Origin: Lustribacter sp965277075
GTDB taxonomy: Bacteria > Vulcanimicrobiota > Vulcanimicrobiia > Vulcanimicrobiales > Vulcanimicrobiaceae
Length of the DNA stretch: 64,000 bases
Reading direction: 5' to 3'
NCBI GenBank assembly: GCA_965277075.1
Contig: OZ255707.1
Coordinates: 2,666,001-2,730,000, forward strand
Made by a program: the position numbers and the translations under genes. The notes beneath the pieces are model-generated. The model did no database searches. It saw nothing but the letters and a program-made list of their open reading frames with translations, and had not been told where the DNA came from. Of this stretch, positions 33,298-44,575 are shown one piece after another. Position 1 is the first letter of the stretch. Every line of letters begins with the position of its first letter.

Positions 33298-34938
33298 ATG
33301 GCTGCCAAGCAACTCGTTTTTGACGAGAACGCCCGTCGCGCGCTGGAGCGCGGTGCGAACATTCTCGCCGACGCGGTCAAAGTAACGCTCGGCCCGAAAG
33401 GCCGCAATGTCGTCCTCGATAAGAAGTTCGGCTCGCCGACGATCACCAACGACGGTGTGACGATCGCGAAAGAAATCGAACTTCCCGATACGTTCGAGAA
33501 CATGGGTGCCCAGCTCGTCAAGGAAGTCGCTTCGAAGACGAACGACATCGCCGGCGACGGCACGACCACCGCGACGGTGCTCGCTCAAGCGATCATTCGC
33601 GAAGGCCTGCGCAACGTGACGGCGGGATCGAACCCGCTCCTGATCAAGCGCGGCATCGAGAAGGCCGTTGAGGCCGCCGTTGCCGAGATGCAGAAGATGG
33701 TCCAGACCGTCGACACGACGGAAAAGATCGCGCAGGTTGCATCGATCTCGGCCAACGACAAAGAGATCGGCGGACTGATCGCCGAGGCGATGAACGCCGT
33801 CGGCAAAGACGGCGTCATCACGGTCGAGGAATCGAAGTCGATGAAGACCGACGTCGAAACCAAAGACGGTATGCTCTTCGACAAGGGCTATATCTCGCCG
33901 TACATGGTGACGGACTCGGAGCGCATGGAAGCGACGCTTACCGATCCGTACATTCTCGTGACGGAGCGAAAGATCTCGGCGATCGCCGATATTCTGCCGC
34001 TGCTCGAGAAGATCGTGCAAGTCCAGAAACCGCTGCTCATCATCGCCGAAGACGTCGAAGGCGAAGCCCTCGCGACGCTCGTCGTGAACAAGCTGCGCGG
34101 AACGTTCACCACCGTTGCCGTCAAGGCGCCGGGCTTCGGTGACCGCCGCAAAGAGATGCTCAAGGACATCGCGACGCTCACGGGCGCGACGGTCGTGAGC
34201 GAAGAGCTCGGCCTCAAGCTCGACAAAGTGACGCCGGATCTCCTCGGTCAGGCCAAGACGGTCAAGATCACCAAGGAAGAGACGACGATCGTCGACGGCC
34301 GCGGCAAAGAAGATGCGATCAAGGGTCGCATCGAGATGATCAAGCGCCAGATCGAAGAGACCGACTCGGACTTCGATCGCGAGAAGCTCCAAGAGCGCCT
34401 CGCGAAGCTCTCGGGCGGCGTTGCGGTCATCCAAGTCGGTGCGGCGACCGAAACCGAACTCAAAGAAAAGAAACACCGCATCGAAGATGCCCTCTCGGCG
34501 ACCCGCGCGGCCGTTCAAGAAGGCATGATCCCGGGCGGCGGCTCCTCGCTCGTGCACGCGCTGAAGGCGTTTGATAACATCAAGAGCCTCTCGCACGACG
34601 AGCAGATCGGCGTCGACATCATCCGGCGCGCCCTCGAAGAACCGCTTCGCCAGATCGCGGAGAATGCGGGCTTCGAAGGTTCGGTCGAAGTGAATCGCGT
34701 CAAACTCGCCAAGCTTGGCGAAGGCTTCGATGCAATGACCGGCGACCTCGTCGACATGATCCAGGCCGGTATCGTCGAGCCGTTCAAAGTGACGCGTTCG
34801 GCGCTGCAAAACGCCGCGTCGATCGGTGCGCTCGTTCTTACGACCGAGACGTTGATCGCCGACAAGCCCGAGCCGAAGAAAGAAGCTGCAGGCATGCCCG
34901 GCGGCGGCGGCGGCATGGGCGGCTACGACATGATGTAA
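33298..34938 (+). CDS. groEL: Chaperonin GroEL
   Basis: A 546-aa Hsp60. AAKQLVFDENARRALERG at the N-terminus, the ATP site VTLGPKGRNVVLDKKFGSPTIT region (about residues 28-50), GDGTTTATVLAQ (about 87), the apical domain, GGVAVIQVGAATETELKEKK (about 375) and IPGGGSSLVHAL (about 412). The tail ends in the typical GGM repeat (PGGGGGMGGYDMM). ATG 33298 is the true start; the frame opens a little earlier inside groES. One copy is in this window. Confidence 0.97.
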   Translation: MAAKQLVFDENARRALERGANILADAVKVTLGPKGRNVVLDKKFGSPTITNDGVTIAKEIELPDTFENMGAQLVKEVASKTNDIAGDGTTTATVLAQAIIREGLRNVTAGSNPLLIKRGIEKAVEAAVAEMQKMVQTVDTTEKIAQVASISANDKEIGGLIAEAMNAVGKDGVITVEESKSMKTDVETKDGMLFDKGYISPYMVTDSERMEATLTDPYILVTERKISAIADILPLLEKIVQVQKPLLIIAEDVEGEALATLVVNKLRGTFTTVAVKAPGFGDRRKEMLKDIATLTGATVVSEELGLKLDKVTPDLLGQAKTVKITKEETTIVDGRGKEDAIKGRIEMIKRQIEETDSDFDREKLQERLAKLSGGVAVIQVGAATETELKEKKHRIEDALSATRAAVQEGMIPGGGSSLVHALKAFDNIKSLSHDEQIGVDIIRRALEEPLRQIAENAGFEGSVEVNRVKLAKLGEGFDAMTGDLVDMIQAGIVEPFKVTRSALQNAASIGALVLTTETLIADKPEPKKEAAGMPGGGGGMGGYDMM

Positions 34939-34957
34939 TCTTCGCCTCGCGCGAAGA
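34939..34957 (+). terminator. Stem-loop directly after groEL
   Basis: TCTTCGC, 5-nt loop, GCGAAGA: a perfect 7-bp stem starting at the base after the groEL stop. No U-run follows, so it is a weak intrinsic terminator or an mRNA 3'-end stabiliser. Confidence 0.4.
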
Positions 34958-34992
34958 CTCTCATCACCCCCTCCCCGACAATGTCACCCTGA

Positions 34993-35185
34993 CCCTTCGA
35001 CAGGCTCAGGGTGACATTCGATAGGCTCAAGGTGCCCTCGAAAACCTCAGCGTGCCCTTCGACAAGCTCAGGGTGACACGAAGACCAGGTGACAAGTGCC
35101 TGATTCGGCACCCTGAGCTTGTCGAAGGGCGCCGAAGGATGCACGGCCGTCCTTTCTCCGTGTCACCCTGAGCCTGTCGAAGGGC
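34993..35185. repeat. Cluster of five REP-like palindromic repeats
   Basis: Copies of a 20-25-bp unit with core CCCTTCGACA(A/G)GCTCAGGGTGA. Direct orientation at 34993-35015, a degenerate copy at 35016-35035, and 35055-35079; inverted orientation at 35108-35130 and 35162-35185. The third and fourth copies can form a long hairpin between groEL and the convergent monooxygenase, where they could act as a bidirectional terminator. Units of this kind are scattered in intergenic regions of many GC-rich genomes. This region (34958-35188) holds no gene. Confidence 0.8.
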
Positions 35186-35188
35186 GGT

Positions 35189-36586
35189 TTACGACGGCAG
35201 GCCGATGACGTTGTGCAGATAGGTTCGCGCGCCGCGTGCGTGCGCGCCGTCGGAAACATAGCCGGCATAGCCGTCGGGACGCACGACGATCGTCATCGCC
35301 GCTGTGCTGTCGTTCGGATGCAGCATCATCGTCTGCGGGCGATAGCCGCTGGGCCGCGCGCCGCGCACGCGCATTCCCGCGCGCAGGCCCCGGCGTGCCG
35401 GCGAGCCGTTCACCGAGAGCGGGCTCGTCGGATAGGCGATGCGCAGCTGCGCGACATTTTCGCGCAGACGACTGCGTACGAGCTCGATGTGCGAGGCGAC
35501 TGGAACGACGGCGTTTCGCAACGCGCGCACCATCGTGTTTGCGCTGAGGACAATGCGGTTGCCATAATCGGTGGCGGCGAGCAACGCGCGCGCGACCGCT
35601 TCGCGCTCGATGCCGAACGTGTCGAGTAAGGGTTCCGGTACGCCGTCGCGGATCACGAGCGCGAGCTTCCACGCGAGGTTCACGGCGTCGCCGATGCCGG
35701 TGTTCATGCCTTGACCACCGATCGGTGAGTGGATATGGGCCGCGTCGCCGAGAAAAAAGATCGGACCGGCCTGCATCGCCTCGAGCCGCCGCTGATTGAT
35801 GTGAAATATCGATACCCAAAGCATTTCGGTGACGCGCGCGGGAACGTGCTCGTGGTCGAGCGCCGCTTGGACGTCGGCGAGAGACACGGCGCCGGGCAGA
35901 TCATCCCGGCGCGATTCGAGAATGACACGCCAGCGGCCGGGCAATGGGAACAGCACGATAAGCCCGCCGTCGCGGCCGAGCGCGACGCGCACGGTGTCCG
36001 TCGAAAGCGCCGTCTCGAGTCGTACGTCCGCCAGCGAAAAGTGTTCGGTGAGCGCATGTCCTGCGAATCCGATAGCGAGGTCGTGCCGTATCGTGCTATG
36101 GGCGCCGTCGCACGCCGCGAGATAGCGCGCGCGCACGCGTTCGCTCATACCGGATGCATGGGTCAGCGTGACCTCGACGCCGTCCGGCGTGGCGCGCGTG
36201 CCGCCAAGCGTTACGTTCCGTTCGATCTCGACGCCGAGTTCGCTCAGCCGCGCGCCGAAAATGCGTTCGGTCTCATTTTGTGGGATCAGCGTCAGCCACG
36301 AATACGCCGTCGGCATGCCGTCGAACGAGACGTTGAAAAGTACGTGCTCGTTGCTTGATATCTCCGCGTGCGTCACGCGTTGGCCGGCCGCGAGCAGCGT
36401 ATCGGTGACGCACGCCGGCTCGAGCAGTTCGAGCGTACGCGCCTGCACGCCGATCGCGCCCGAATGTTGCGTCGCCTCGGACGAGCGATCGACGATCCGG
36501 AATGGGACGCCGAAACGCGCCAGCTCCAAACCAAGCGCCAAGCCCGTCGGACCAGCGCCGCAAATCACGACCGGCGTTTCTGACAT
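35189..36586 (-). CDS. FAD-dependent aromatic monooxygenase (PheA/TfdB family)
   Basis: A 465-aa class A flavoprotein hydroxylase. The FAD dinucleotide fold VVICGAGPTGLALGLELARFG at residues 6-26, the DG motif YLAACDGAHSTIRHDL (about 155), and the second FAD motif GPIFFLGDAAHIHSPIGGQGMNTG split as GDAAHIHSP and GGQGMNTGIGDA (about 280-300) are intact. The C-terminal thioredoxin-like domain of phenol hydroxylases is much reduced. Likely substrates are phenols, polyketides or rifamycin-like compounds; none can be assigned. Its stop lies 4 nt from the last palindromic repeat. Confidence 0.87.
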   Translation of the reverse strand: MSETPVVICGAGPTGLALGLELARFGVPFRIVDRSSEATQHSGAIGVQARTLELLEPACVTDTLLAAGQRVTHAEISSNEHVLFNVSFDGMPTAYSWLTLIPQNETERIFGARLSELGVEIERNVTLGGTRATPDGVEVTLTHASGMSERVRARYLAACDGAHSTIRHDLAIGFAGHALTEHFSLADVRLETALSTDTVRVALGRDGGLIVLFPLPGRWRVILESRRDDLPGAVSLADVQAALDHEHVPARVTEMLWVSIFHINQRRLEAMQAGPIFFLGDAAHIHSPIGGQGMNTGIGDAVNLAWKLALVIRDGVPEPLLDTFGIEREAVARALLAATDYGNRIVLSANTMVRALRNAVVPVASHIELVRSRLRENVAQLRIAYPTSPLSVNGSPARRGLRAGMRVRGARPSGYRPQTMMLHPNDSTAAMTIVVRPDGYAGYVSDGAHARGARTYLHNVIGLPS

Positions 36587-36719
36587 GTTGGGGAGCTTTT
36601 GTTTCTTATGAGAGCATTACTGTTCACACGACGCTGTGGACCGTGTGGATGAAATTGCGGGAAACGTGCGTTTCATATGCTTTGAACGGGGAAATTGCGC
36701 GTTTTTCGGCGGTTACCGA

Positions 36720-37133
36720 TCAGGAACGATTCGCAACGCTTCGGGCGAGCAAGATGGCTAGGCCATCCTCGGCAAGCGCAGCGACGAGCGGCGGCACGTA
36801 GCGGCTCGCGGCTTTGCGGTACGCCGCTCCCGCATACGAAGCGCCGAGGGCGCCGGCAAGCCCCGCCAGGATACCGATCGCTCGATTTCCGCCGCCGGCT
36901 TTCGCGATCGAGCCGCCGGCAAGCGCACCGCCGATCGCCCGAACCGCTAAACCCGGCGGCATGGTCCGGGCCGGTGTCTGCGGCAGCTTGTCGACGATCA
37001 GTTCGCCGAGCGCCAGCAGCGGTAGCACGCGACTCCAGCCGGTCCGCCGCGCGGCGGCAGCCGGGCCGACCATCGAGCGAAGTCCGGTCGCGGCACCGAT
37101 CGTAAACGAGTGAAGGGCAAACGACGTGTTCAT
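36720..37133 (-). CDS. DUF4126-family membrane protein
   Basis: A 137-aa hydrophobic protein with glycine/alanine-rich helices. The N-terminal SFTIGAATGLRSMVGPAA and the later GELIVDKLPQTPART and RAIGGALAGG are typical of DUF4126 family proteins, whose role is unknown. ATG 37133 is the start; it is divergent from the ATP-grasp gene with only 71 nt between starts. It reads toward the monooxygenase, with a 133-bp gap (36587-36719) that holds no gene I can recognise. Confidence 0.75.
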   Translation of the reverse strand: MNTSFALHSFTIGAATGLRSMVGPAAAARRTGWSRVLPLLALGELIVDKLPQTPARTMPPGLAVRAIGGALAGGSIAKAGGGNRAIGILAGLAGALGASYAGAAYRKAASRYVPPLVAALAEDGLAILLARSVANRS

Positions 37134-37204
37134 GCGTGGCGTATACCCGACGATTGGACGTTCGGCCAAGTGAGCCCCGGACGGGTCGCCGAACGACGCG
37201 CTCG

Positions 37205-38644
37205 ATGCGTCCGCTCCTCGACCGGTATCAGCAGGTCGACTTCTTCGATGAATTTTCCGACGATCTCGGAGTCCCGCGCGCGCACTACGCCGGCCTCGCA
37301 AACACGCTCCGTTCCATCGACGTTGCCGAGTTCCGTCATCGCGTCGACCTGGTCAACGCCGTCTTGCTGCAACGCGGCGTAACGTTCACCGTCTACTCGG
37401 ACAGTCGCGGAACCGAACGCATTTTGCCGTTCGACTTGATTCCGCGCATCGTTCCGGGCGGCGAGTGGTCCCTGATCAAACGCGGCATCGCGCAGCGCGT
37501 GCGCGCGCTCAATCTGTTTCTCGGCGATATCTACGGTGCGCAGCGCATCCTCATCGACGGCCGCATCCCGTCGGACATGGTCTTTTCGTCGAAGTTCTTC
37601 AACCGCGAGATGGTCGGCTTCCGGGTGCCGCACGACATCTACGTCCACGTCTCGGGAATCGATCTCATACGCGGTCGGGACGGTACGTATTACGTGCTCG
37701 AAGATAACCTGCGCACGCCCTCGGGCATTTCATATGTGCTCGAGAACCGCGACGTGCTCAAGCGTTCGTTTCCACGTCTCTTCGAGCACTACCAGCCGCG
37801 ACCGGTCGACGATTATCCGCAACGTCTGCGCTCGGCGCTGCGCCATTCCGCGCCGCCGGGTGTCGGCGACCCGACCATCGTGCTGCTGACGCCGGGCATC
37901 TACAACTCGGCCTATTTCGAGCACACGGTCCTCGCGCGCCGCATGGGCGTCGAACTGGTCGAGGGCAGCGATTTGCTCGTCCGCGACAACGTCGTGTACA
38001 TGAAGACGACGAAGGGCTTACAACGCGTCGACGTGATCTACCGGCGCATCGACGACGACTTTCTCGATCCGTTGTACTTTCGGGCCGATTCAACGCTCGG
38101 CGTCGCGGGCATCATGAACGCATATCGCGCCGGGAACGTCGCGATCGCGAACGCGGTCGGCACCGGCGTTGCCGACGACAAGGCCGTGTATCCGTTCGTC
38201 CCGGTCATGATCCGCTACTATCTCGGCGAGGAGCCGATCTTGCCGAACGTGCCGACCTATGATTGCACCGACGTCTTGCAGCGTAAACACGTGTGCGATC
38301 ACCTCGACGAACTCGTCGTGAAGAATGCGAATCAGTCCGGTGGATACGGGATGTTGATGGGCCCGAGCGCGACGGCGATCGAGCGCTCGCGTTTCAAGGA
38401 CGCGATCGAAGCAAACCCGCGGGACTTTATCGCCCAGCCGATTATCCCGCTCTCCTGTCATCCGACCGTCGTCGGTGATGAGGTCGCACCGCGCCACGTC
38501 GATCTCCGGCCGTTCGTGCTGATGAACGAAGAGGTTGACGTCCCGCCCGCAGCGCTTACGCGCGTTGCGCTCATCGACGGTTCGCTCGTCGTCAACTCCT
38601 CGCAAGGCGGCGGCAGCAAAGACACCTGGATCCTCGACGATTAA
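37205..38644 (+). CDS. Circularly permuted ATP-grasp protein (DUF404/DUF407 type)
   Basis: A 479-aa circularly permuted ATP-grasp ligase. LLDRYQQVDFFDEF starts the protein, then FDLIPRIVPGGEWSLIKRGIAQRVRALN (conserved in the family, about residues 79-105), DGTYYVLEDNLRTPSGISYVLENR (about 158-182), and the late ATP-binding segment VVKNANQSGGYGM (about 373) and SQGGGSKDTWIL at the end. These proteins are predicted to form amide bonds in small peptides or peptide tags. ATG 37205; followed after 1 nt by the alpha-E gene, then a transglutaminase, the usual trio. Confidence 0.87.
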   Translation: MRPLLDRYQQVDFFDEFSDDLGVPRAHYAGLANTLRSIDVAEFRHRVDLVNAVLLQRGVTFTVYSDSRGTERILPFDLIPRIVPGGEWSLIKRGIAQRVRALNLFLGDIYGAQRILIDGRIPSDMVFSSKFFNREMVGFRVPHDIYVHVSGIDLIRGRDGTYYVLEDNLRTPSGISYVLENRDVLKRSFPRLFEHYQPRPVDDYPQRLRSALRHSAPPGVGDPTIVLLTPGIYNSAYFEHTVLARRMGVELVEGSDLLVRDNVVYMKTTKGLQRVDVIYRRIDDDFLDPLYFRADSTLGVAGIMNAYRAGNVAIANAVGTGVADDKAVYPFVPVMIRYYLGEEPILPNVPTYDCTDVLQRKHVCDHLDELVVKNANQSGGYGMLMGPSATAIERSRFKDAIEANPRDFIAQPIIPLSCHPTVVGDEVAPRHVDLRPFVLMNEEVDVPPAALTRVALIDGSLVVNSSQGGGSKDTWILDD

Positions 38645-38645
38645 G

Positions 38646-39584
38646 GTGCTGTCGCGCGTAGCGGAGTCGCTGTACTGGATGAGCCGCAACGTCGAACGCG
38701 CGGAAACGCTCGCGCGTATCCTCGACGTGAATTACAACCGCACGGTCGATCGCAACACGGCCGGTCGGGAACGCGCCGCGCGCGTTTGGCGCAGCGTATT
38801 CGAGATTGCCGGCATCTCGGCGGACATCGATTTGCTCGACGGCGCGTCGCTCGCGTCCGCGGCGTTCGAGCGCTGCACGTTTTCTACCGAGTACCGGACC
38901 TCAATCGTGGCCTGCATCCGCATCGCCCGCTCGAACGCGCTCAGCGTCCGTGCCGAACTCTCGACCGAAGTTTGGGAGTGCCTCAACGGTCTCTACCTCT
39001 TCGTCGAAGCCCAATCGCCGCGTTCGGTCGCGCGTGAAGGACCGTCCTCGTTCTTGCGTAGCGTCCGCGATACGGCGCAGGCGTTCGGCGGCATCGTCGA
39101 CGCGACGATCGTGCATGACGACGAATGGAATTTTCTGCAAGTCGGCCGCTATCTCGAGCGCGCCGCGTTGACGGCCCGCATCCTGCGCGCGCACGATTTC
39201 GGCGACGACTCGGCGCACGAATGGCAGCGTGTCCTCGAGATGTGCTGCGCGAGCGAACCGTTCGCGAAGGCGCAACGGCTCTCGTCGGAACCGAACGAGG
39301 CGCTCGCATTCTTGTTTCTGCACCGTAGTTTTCCGCGCTCGATCCGATTCTGCACGCACGACGTCGACCGTGCGTTGCACCGCATCTCGGAAACGGCGAT
39401 GGGAGCGTTCTCGAACGAGGTGGAGCGCGTTACGGGCCGTTTGCAAGCGATGCTGGACTTCGTGCAACTCGGCGAGATCCTCGACGAGGGCGCGGGGCGT
39501 TTCGCCGGCCGCATCGCCGAGCGGATCGATGCAATCGGCGGCGCGATCCAGTCAAGCTACTTTCCGCGCGTCCCCGTCGGTTAG
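38646..39584 (+). CDS. Alpha-E domain protein (DUF403 type)
   Basis: A 312-aa all-helical protein of the alpha-E family. VLSRVAESLYWMSRNVERAETLARILDV at the start (GTG 38646) is diagnostic, as are FLQVGRYLERAALTARIL (about residue 163) and a helical C-terminus ending SSYFPR. It is nearly always encoded with the permuted ATP-grasp and a transglutaminase, as here, and is thought to assist the ligase or bind its product. Biochemical role unproven. The start lies 1 nt after the ATP-grasp stop. Confidence 0.87.
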   Translation: MLSRVAESLYWMSRNVERAETLARILDVNYNRTVDRNTAGRERAARVWRSVFEIAGISADIDLLDGASLASAAFERCTFSTEYRTSIVACIRIARSNALSVRAELSTEVWECLNGLYLFVEAQSPRSVAREGPSSFLRSVRDTAQAFGGIVDATIVHDDEWNFLQVGRYLERAALTARILRAHDFGDDSAHEWQRVLEMCCASEPFAKAQRLSSEPNEALAFLFLHRSFPRSIRFCTHDVDRALHRISETAMGAFSNEVERVTGRLQAMLDFVQLGEILDEGAGRFAGRIAERIDAIGGAIQSSYFPRVPVG

Positions 39585-39601
39585 CGCGAAGCGCCTTTAC
39601 G

Positions 39602-40462
39602 ATGGAATTCACGATTCTCCATCAGACCACGTACCGCTATCTCGAGAAGATTCACGAGAGCTATAGCATCGTCCACCTTCAGCCGCGAAGCGACACGACG
39701 CAATACTGCACGAAATTCGAGCTGAACGTCGCGCCGCGGGCACGGGTTTTCTCATACGCCGACCGATTCGGGAACGACGTGCAGCATTTCGCCGTTTTGC
39801 CCGATCACGACGTTCTCTCGGTGACGGCGCGTTCATCGATCGTGACGGTCCGGCCGGCGGTGCCGGCGATTCCCTCGCCCGTCACGCGGGGCGATCTGGC
39901 GGCCGATCCGGCCGTATCCTGGTTATACGACGAAGTTCGCGAGAGCATGTACGTGGTATTCGGTCCCGAGCTGCGCGCGTTCGCGGCCGAAGTCGGCGAC
40001 CCGGGCGACGACGATCTCGTCGCATGGTTTTTGCATGCGGGCACGACGATCAACCATTCGTTCGCGTACAACAAGGAAGCGACGAGCGTCCGGACAACCG
40101 TCGACGAGGCGATTCGCGTACGAGCCGGCGTCTGTCAGGATTACGCTCACGTCCTAGTCGCGCTTTGCCGCCTGTACGGCATTCCGGCGCGCTACGTCAG
40201 CGGTTACATCTTCAGCGGTCAAGAAGGCGCCGTACTCGGTGCCGAGGCGTCGCATGCCTGGTGCGAAGCGTATTTTGGGCCGCAGGGGTGGGTCGGCTTC
40301 GATCCCACCAACGATACGCTCATCAACGACCGCTTCGCGAAGATCGGGGTGGGTCGTGATTACCGCGACGTTAGCCCCGTTCGGGGCGTGTACAAAGGCG
40401 CTTCGCGGAGTACGATGGCGGTAAACGTGGCGATGGAAGCGTTGGCGGGCGCCCAGCAGTAG
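39602..40462 (+). CDS. Transglutaminase-like cysteine peptidase
   Basis: A 286-aa protein with an N-terminal beta-sandwich (FTILHQTTYRYLEKIHESYS), typical of bacterial transglutaminase-like proteins, and a C-terminal catalytic domain. The catalytic Cys is C178 in RAGVCQDYAH; His is in ASHAWCEAYF and Asp in GFDPTNDTL. It probably cleaves or transfers a peptide or isopeptide bond made by the ATP-grasp partner. No signal peptide seen. Third gene of the trio; a CIRCE-like site and heat-shock genes follow. Confidence 0.89.
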   Translation: MEFTILHQTTYRYLEKIHESYSIVHLQPRSDTTQYCTKFELNVAPRARVFSYADRFGNDVQHFAVLPDHDVLSVTARSSIVTVRPAVPAIPSPVTRGDLAADPAVSWLYDEVRESMYVVFGPELRAFAAEVGDPGDDDLVAWFLHAGTTINHSFAYNKEATSVRTTVDEAIRVRAGVCQDYAHVLVALCRLYGIPARYVSGYIFSGQEGAVLGAEASHAWCEAYFGPQGWVGFDPTNDTLINDRFAKIGVGRDYRDVSPVRGVYKGASRSTMAVNVAMEALAGAQQ

Positions 40463-40482
40463 TAGCGCAGCAACCCGGGCGT

Positions 40483-40509
40483 CTAGCAGTGTGTTTGGAT
40501 GAGTGCTAA
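40483..40509. promoter_or_regulatory. CIRCE-like operator upstream of hsp20-lon
   Basis: CTAGCAGTG, 9-nt spacer (40492-40500), GAGTGCTAA. The right arm is a perfect CIRCE half site and the left arm matches six of nine. It overlaps an in-frame ATG at 40499, which argues that hsp20 really starts downstream at 40535. Confidence 0.7.
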
Positions 40510-40534
40510 CGAGCGCGAAGGGAGGATGTGGACC

Positions 40535-40953
40535 ATGCGACCCGATGATATTTACCGGGAGTTCGAACGGACGTTCGGACCACGTGCCCACGGACGATTC
40601 GAACCGAATGCCGACGTCTTCATCGACGAGGCCGGCGAGCGCGTCGTCGTGCACGTCGAGCTCGCCGGTTCGGACGGGAACGACCTGCGCGTCTCGATCG
40701 ACGACCGTTATCTCTACGTTAGCGGCCATCGCGCCGACCGCGGCGAGAACCGCTCGGCGTCGATTCTCCGCAAAGAGATTCTCTACGGCGAATTTTTCAA
40801 GAAGATTCGCCTTCCGTTGCCGGTCGACGACGCCGGTGCGTCGGCGACGTATCGCGACGGCATTTTAACGATCGCGTTGCCGCTGGCTTCGCACGATCGC
40901 ATCCCGACGGTCACGACGGAAATCCGCATGACCGTCACGAGGACTTTGGCCTG

Positions 40954-40954
<1 letters not shown>
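40535..40954 (+). CDS. Small heat-shock protein Hsp20
   Basis: A 139-aa alpha-crystallin-type chaperone. PNADVFIDEAGERVVVHVELAG starts the domain (about residue 26), LRVSIDDRYLYVSGHR follows, and EILYGEFFKKIRLPLPVD with the G-x-L-like ILTIALPLA is the C-terminal strand pair. Start ATG 40535 is chosen because GGGAGG (40520-40525) lies 9 nt upstream; an upstream ATG at 40499 sits inside the CIRCE-like operator. The stop overlaps lon (TGATG), so chaperone and protease are made together. Confidence 0.9.
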
Positions 40955-43428
<2,474 letters not shown>

Positions 43429-43504
43429 GCGGCGTCCGGAGCCGCGACGGAACATCCACTTGGACGCAGGCACGTTCCGCCGCGAGTGCTCCATAGGCGG
43501 TACC

Positions 43505-44242
43505 ATGATTCACCAAGCCGTCCTGCTTGACGGCGTTGCCCCCGATGTCGATTCGTCGCTCCTGCGGGCGGTCGACGTCGACGAAGTCGATCGGCTCCGG
43601 CCCTTACTCGAGCGCGTTACGCTGCCGCACGGCGCGACGCTGGCACGCATGGGCGAACCGCTCGAGTACGTGTATATCCCGAACGGCGCGATCGTTTCTG
43701 CGATCGTGCGGCTGAACGACGGCGAAATGGTGGAAGCCGCTCTGATCGGTGCCGAAGGCGTGGTCGGCATCAACGCCTTTTACGGCGACTCCCGCGCGCT
43801 GATGACCGCCGTCGTCCAGGTAGCTGGTCCCCTGTTTCGCTGCCGGGTCGATGCTCTACAGGACCGCATCGACGAATTTCCGAGTCTGCGCCGGTACGTC
43901 TTGCGTTACGGCGGTTCGCTGTTGGTGAGCATCGCGCAAGTGGCGGCCTGCAACGCCACGCACGATCTGCGGCAGCGGATGGCACGCTGGCTCTTGATGG
44001 CGCACGATCGCGCGGGCCGCGACCGTTTCCGCCTCACGCACGAGTTCATCGCGACGATGATCAACGTGCGCCGCGCCGGCGTCTCGCAATACGCGAGCGA
44101 GCTACGGGCCGCCGGCGCGATCGATTATACGCGCGGTGAGATCACGGTCGTCGACCGTGCGAAGCTCGAACACGAAGCGTGCGAATGCTACGAAGTGATC
44201 CGGCGGATCACGACCGACCTGCGCGCGCCGACTGAGCGCTAG
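43505..44242 (+). CDS. Crp/Fnr-family transcriptional regulator
   Basis: A 245-aa protein with an N-terminal cyclic-nucleotide-binding-like beta barrel (VTLPHGATLARMGEPLEYVYIPNGAIVS, about 37-65) and a C-terminal helix-turn-helix of the Crp_C type (LTHEFIATMINVRRAGVSQYASEL, about 178-201). It lacks the canonical cAMP-binding phosphate cassette and Fnr cysteine set, so its signal is unknown. ATG 43505 start; the upstream open frame overlaps lon in another phase and is ignored. Confidence 0.83.
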   Translation: MIHQAVLLDGVAPDVDSSLLRAVDVDEVDRLRPLLERVTLPHGATLARMGEPLEYVYIPNGAIVSAIVRLNDGEMVEAALIGAEGVVGINAFYGDSRALMTAVVQVAGPLFRCRVDALQDRIDEFPSLRRYVLRYGGSLLVSIAQVAACNATHDLRQRMARWLLMAHDRAGRDRFRLTHEFIATMINVRRAGVSQYASELRAAGAIDYTRGEITVVDRAKLEHEACECYEVIRRITTDLRAPTER

Positions 44243-44316
44243 CGCGCAACCGGGGATCGAGCTGGGCGGTTACCGGATGCACGCCGTGTGGTGGAGGCGT
44301 TCGAGGGTGAACCGAA

Positions 44317-44574
44317 ATGGTCTCAGACACGAGCAAGCTTGAGCGCGTGGGCGTCAGGTTGCAGATTCTCGACGAGCGCGCGCCGCCGTTGACGTCGCGC
44401 GAATACGACATTTTGCGGCTGATCGCGGCCGGCCGCGAAAACGCGGAGATCGCGGTCGAACTGCATTTCGCGCTCGGCACGATTAAGGTGCACGTGCGCG
44501 ATATCCTGGCCAAGCTGGGGTCGTCGAGCCGGACCGAAGCCGCCGTGCGCGCCGTTCGCCTGCGGCTGATCTAG
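44317..44574 (+). CDS. Stand-alone LuxR/GerE helix-turn-helix protein
   Basis: An 85-aa protein that is almost only a LuxR C-terminal DNA-binding domain: LTSREYDILRLIAAGRENAEIAVELHFALGTIKVHVRDIL from about residue 25, with the usual E and the IKVHV recognition helix, then a short C-terminal helix. The N-terminal receiver or ligand-binding domain is absent, as in GerE. ATG 44317, 74 nt after the Crp-type gene. Function as a small DNA-binding regulator is inferred. Confidence 0.8.
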   Translation: MVSDTSKLERVGVRLQILDERAPPLTSREYDILRLIAAGRENAEIAVELHFALGTIKVHVRDILAKLGSSSRTEAAVRAVRLRLI

Positions 44575-44575
44575 G

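Noticed and set aside
33232..34809. Minus-strand open frame of 525 codons opposite groEL
   Set aside because: Exactly antisense to conserved GroEL codons; composition (Asp/Arg/His-rich) is that of a shadow frame.
40499..40534. ATG 40499 as the hsp20 start
   Set aside because: It lies within the CIRCE-like operator and has no ribosome site, while ATG 40535 has GGGAGG nine bases upstream.
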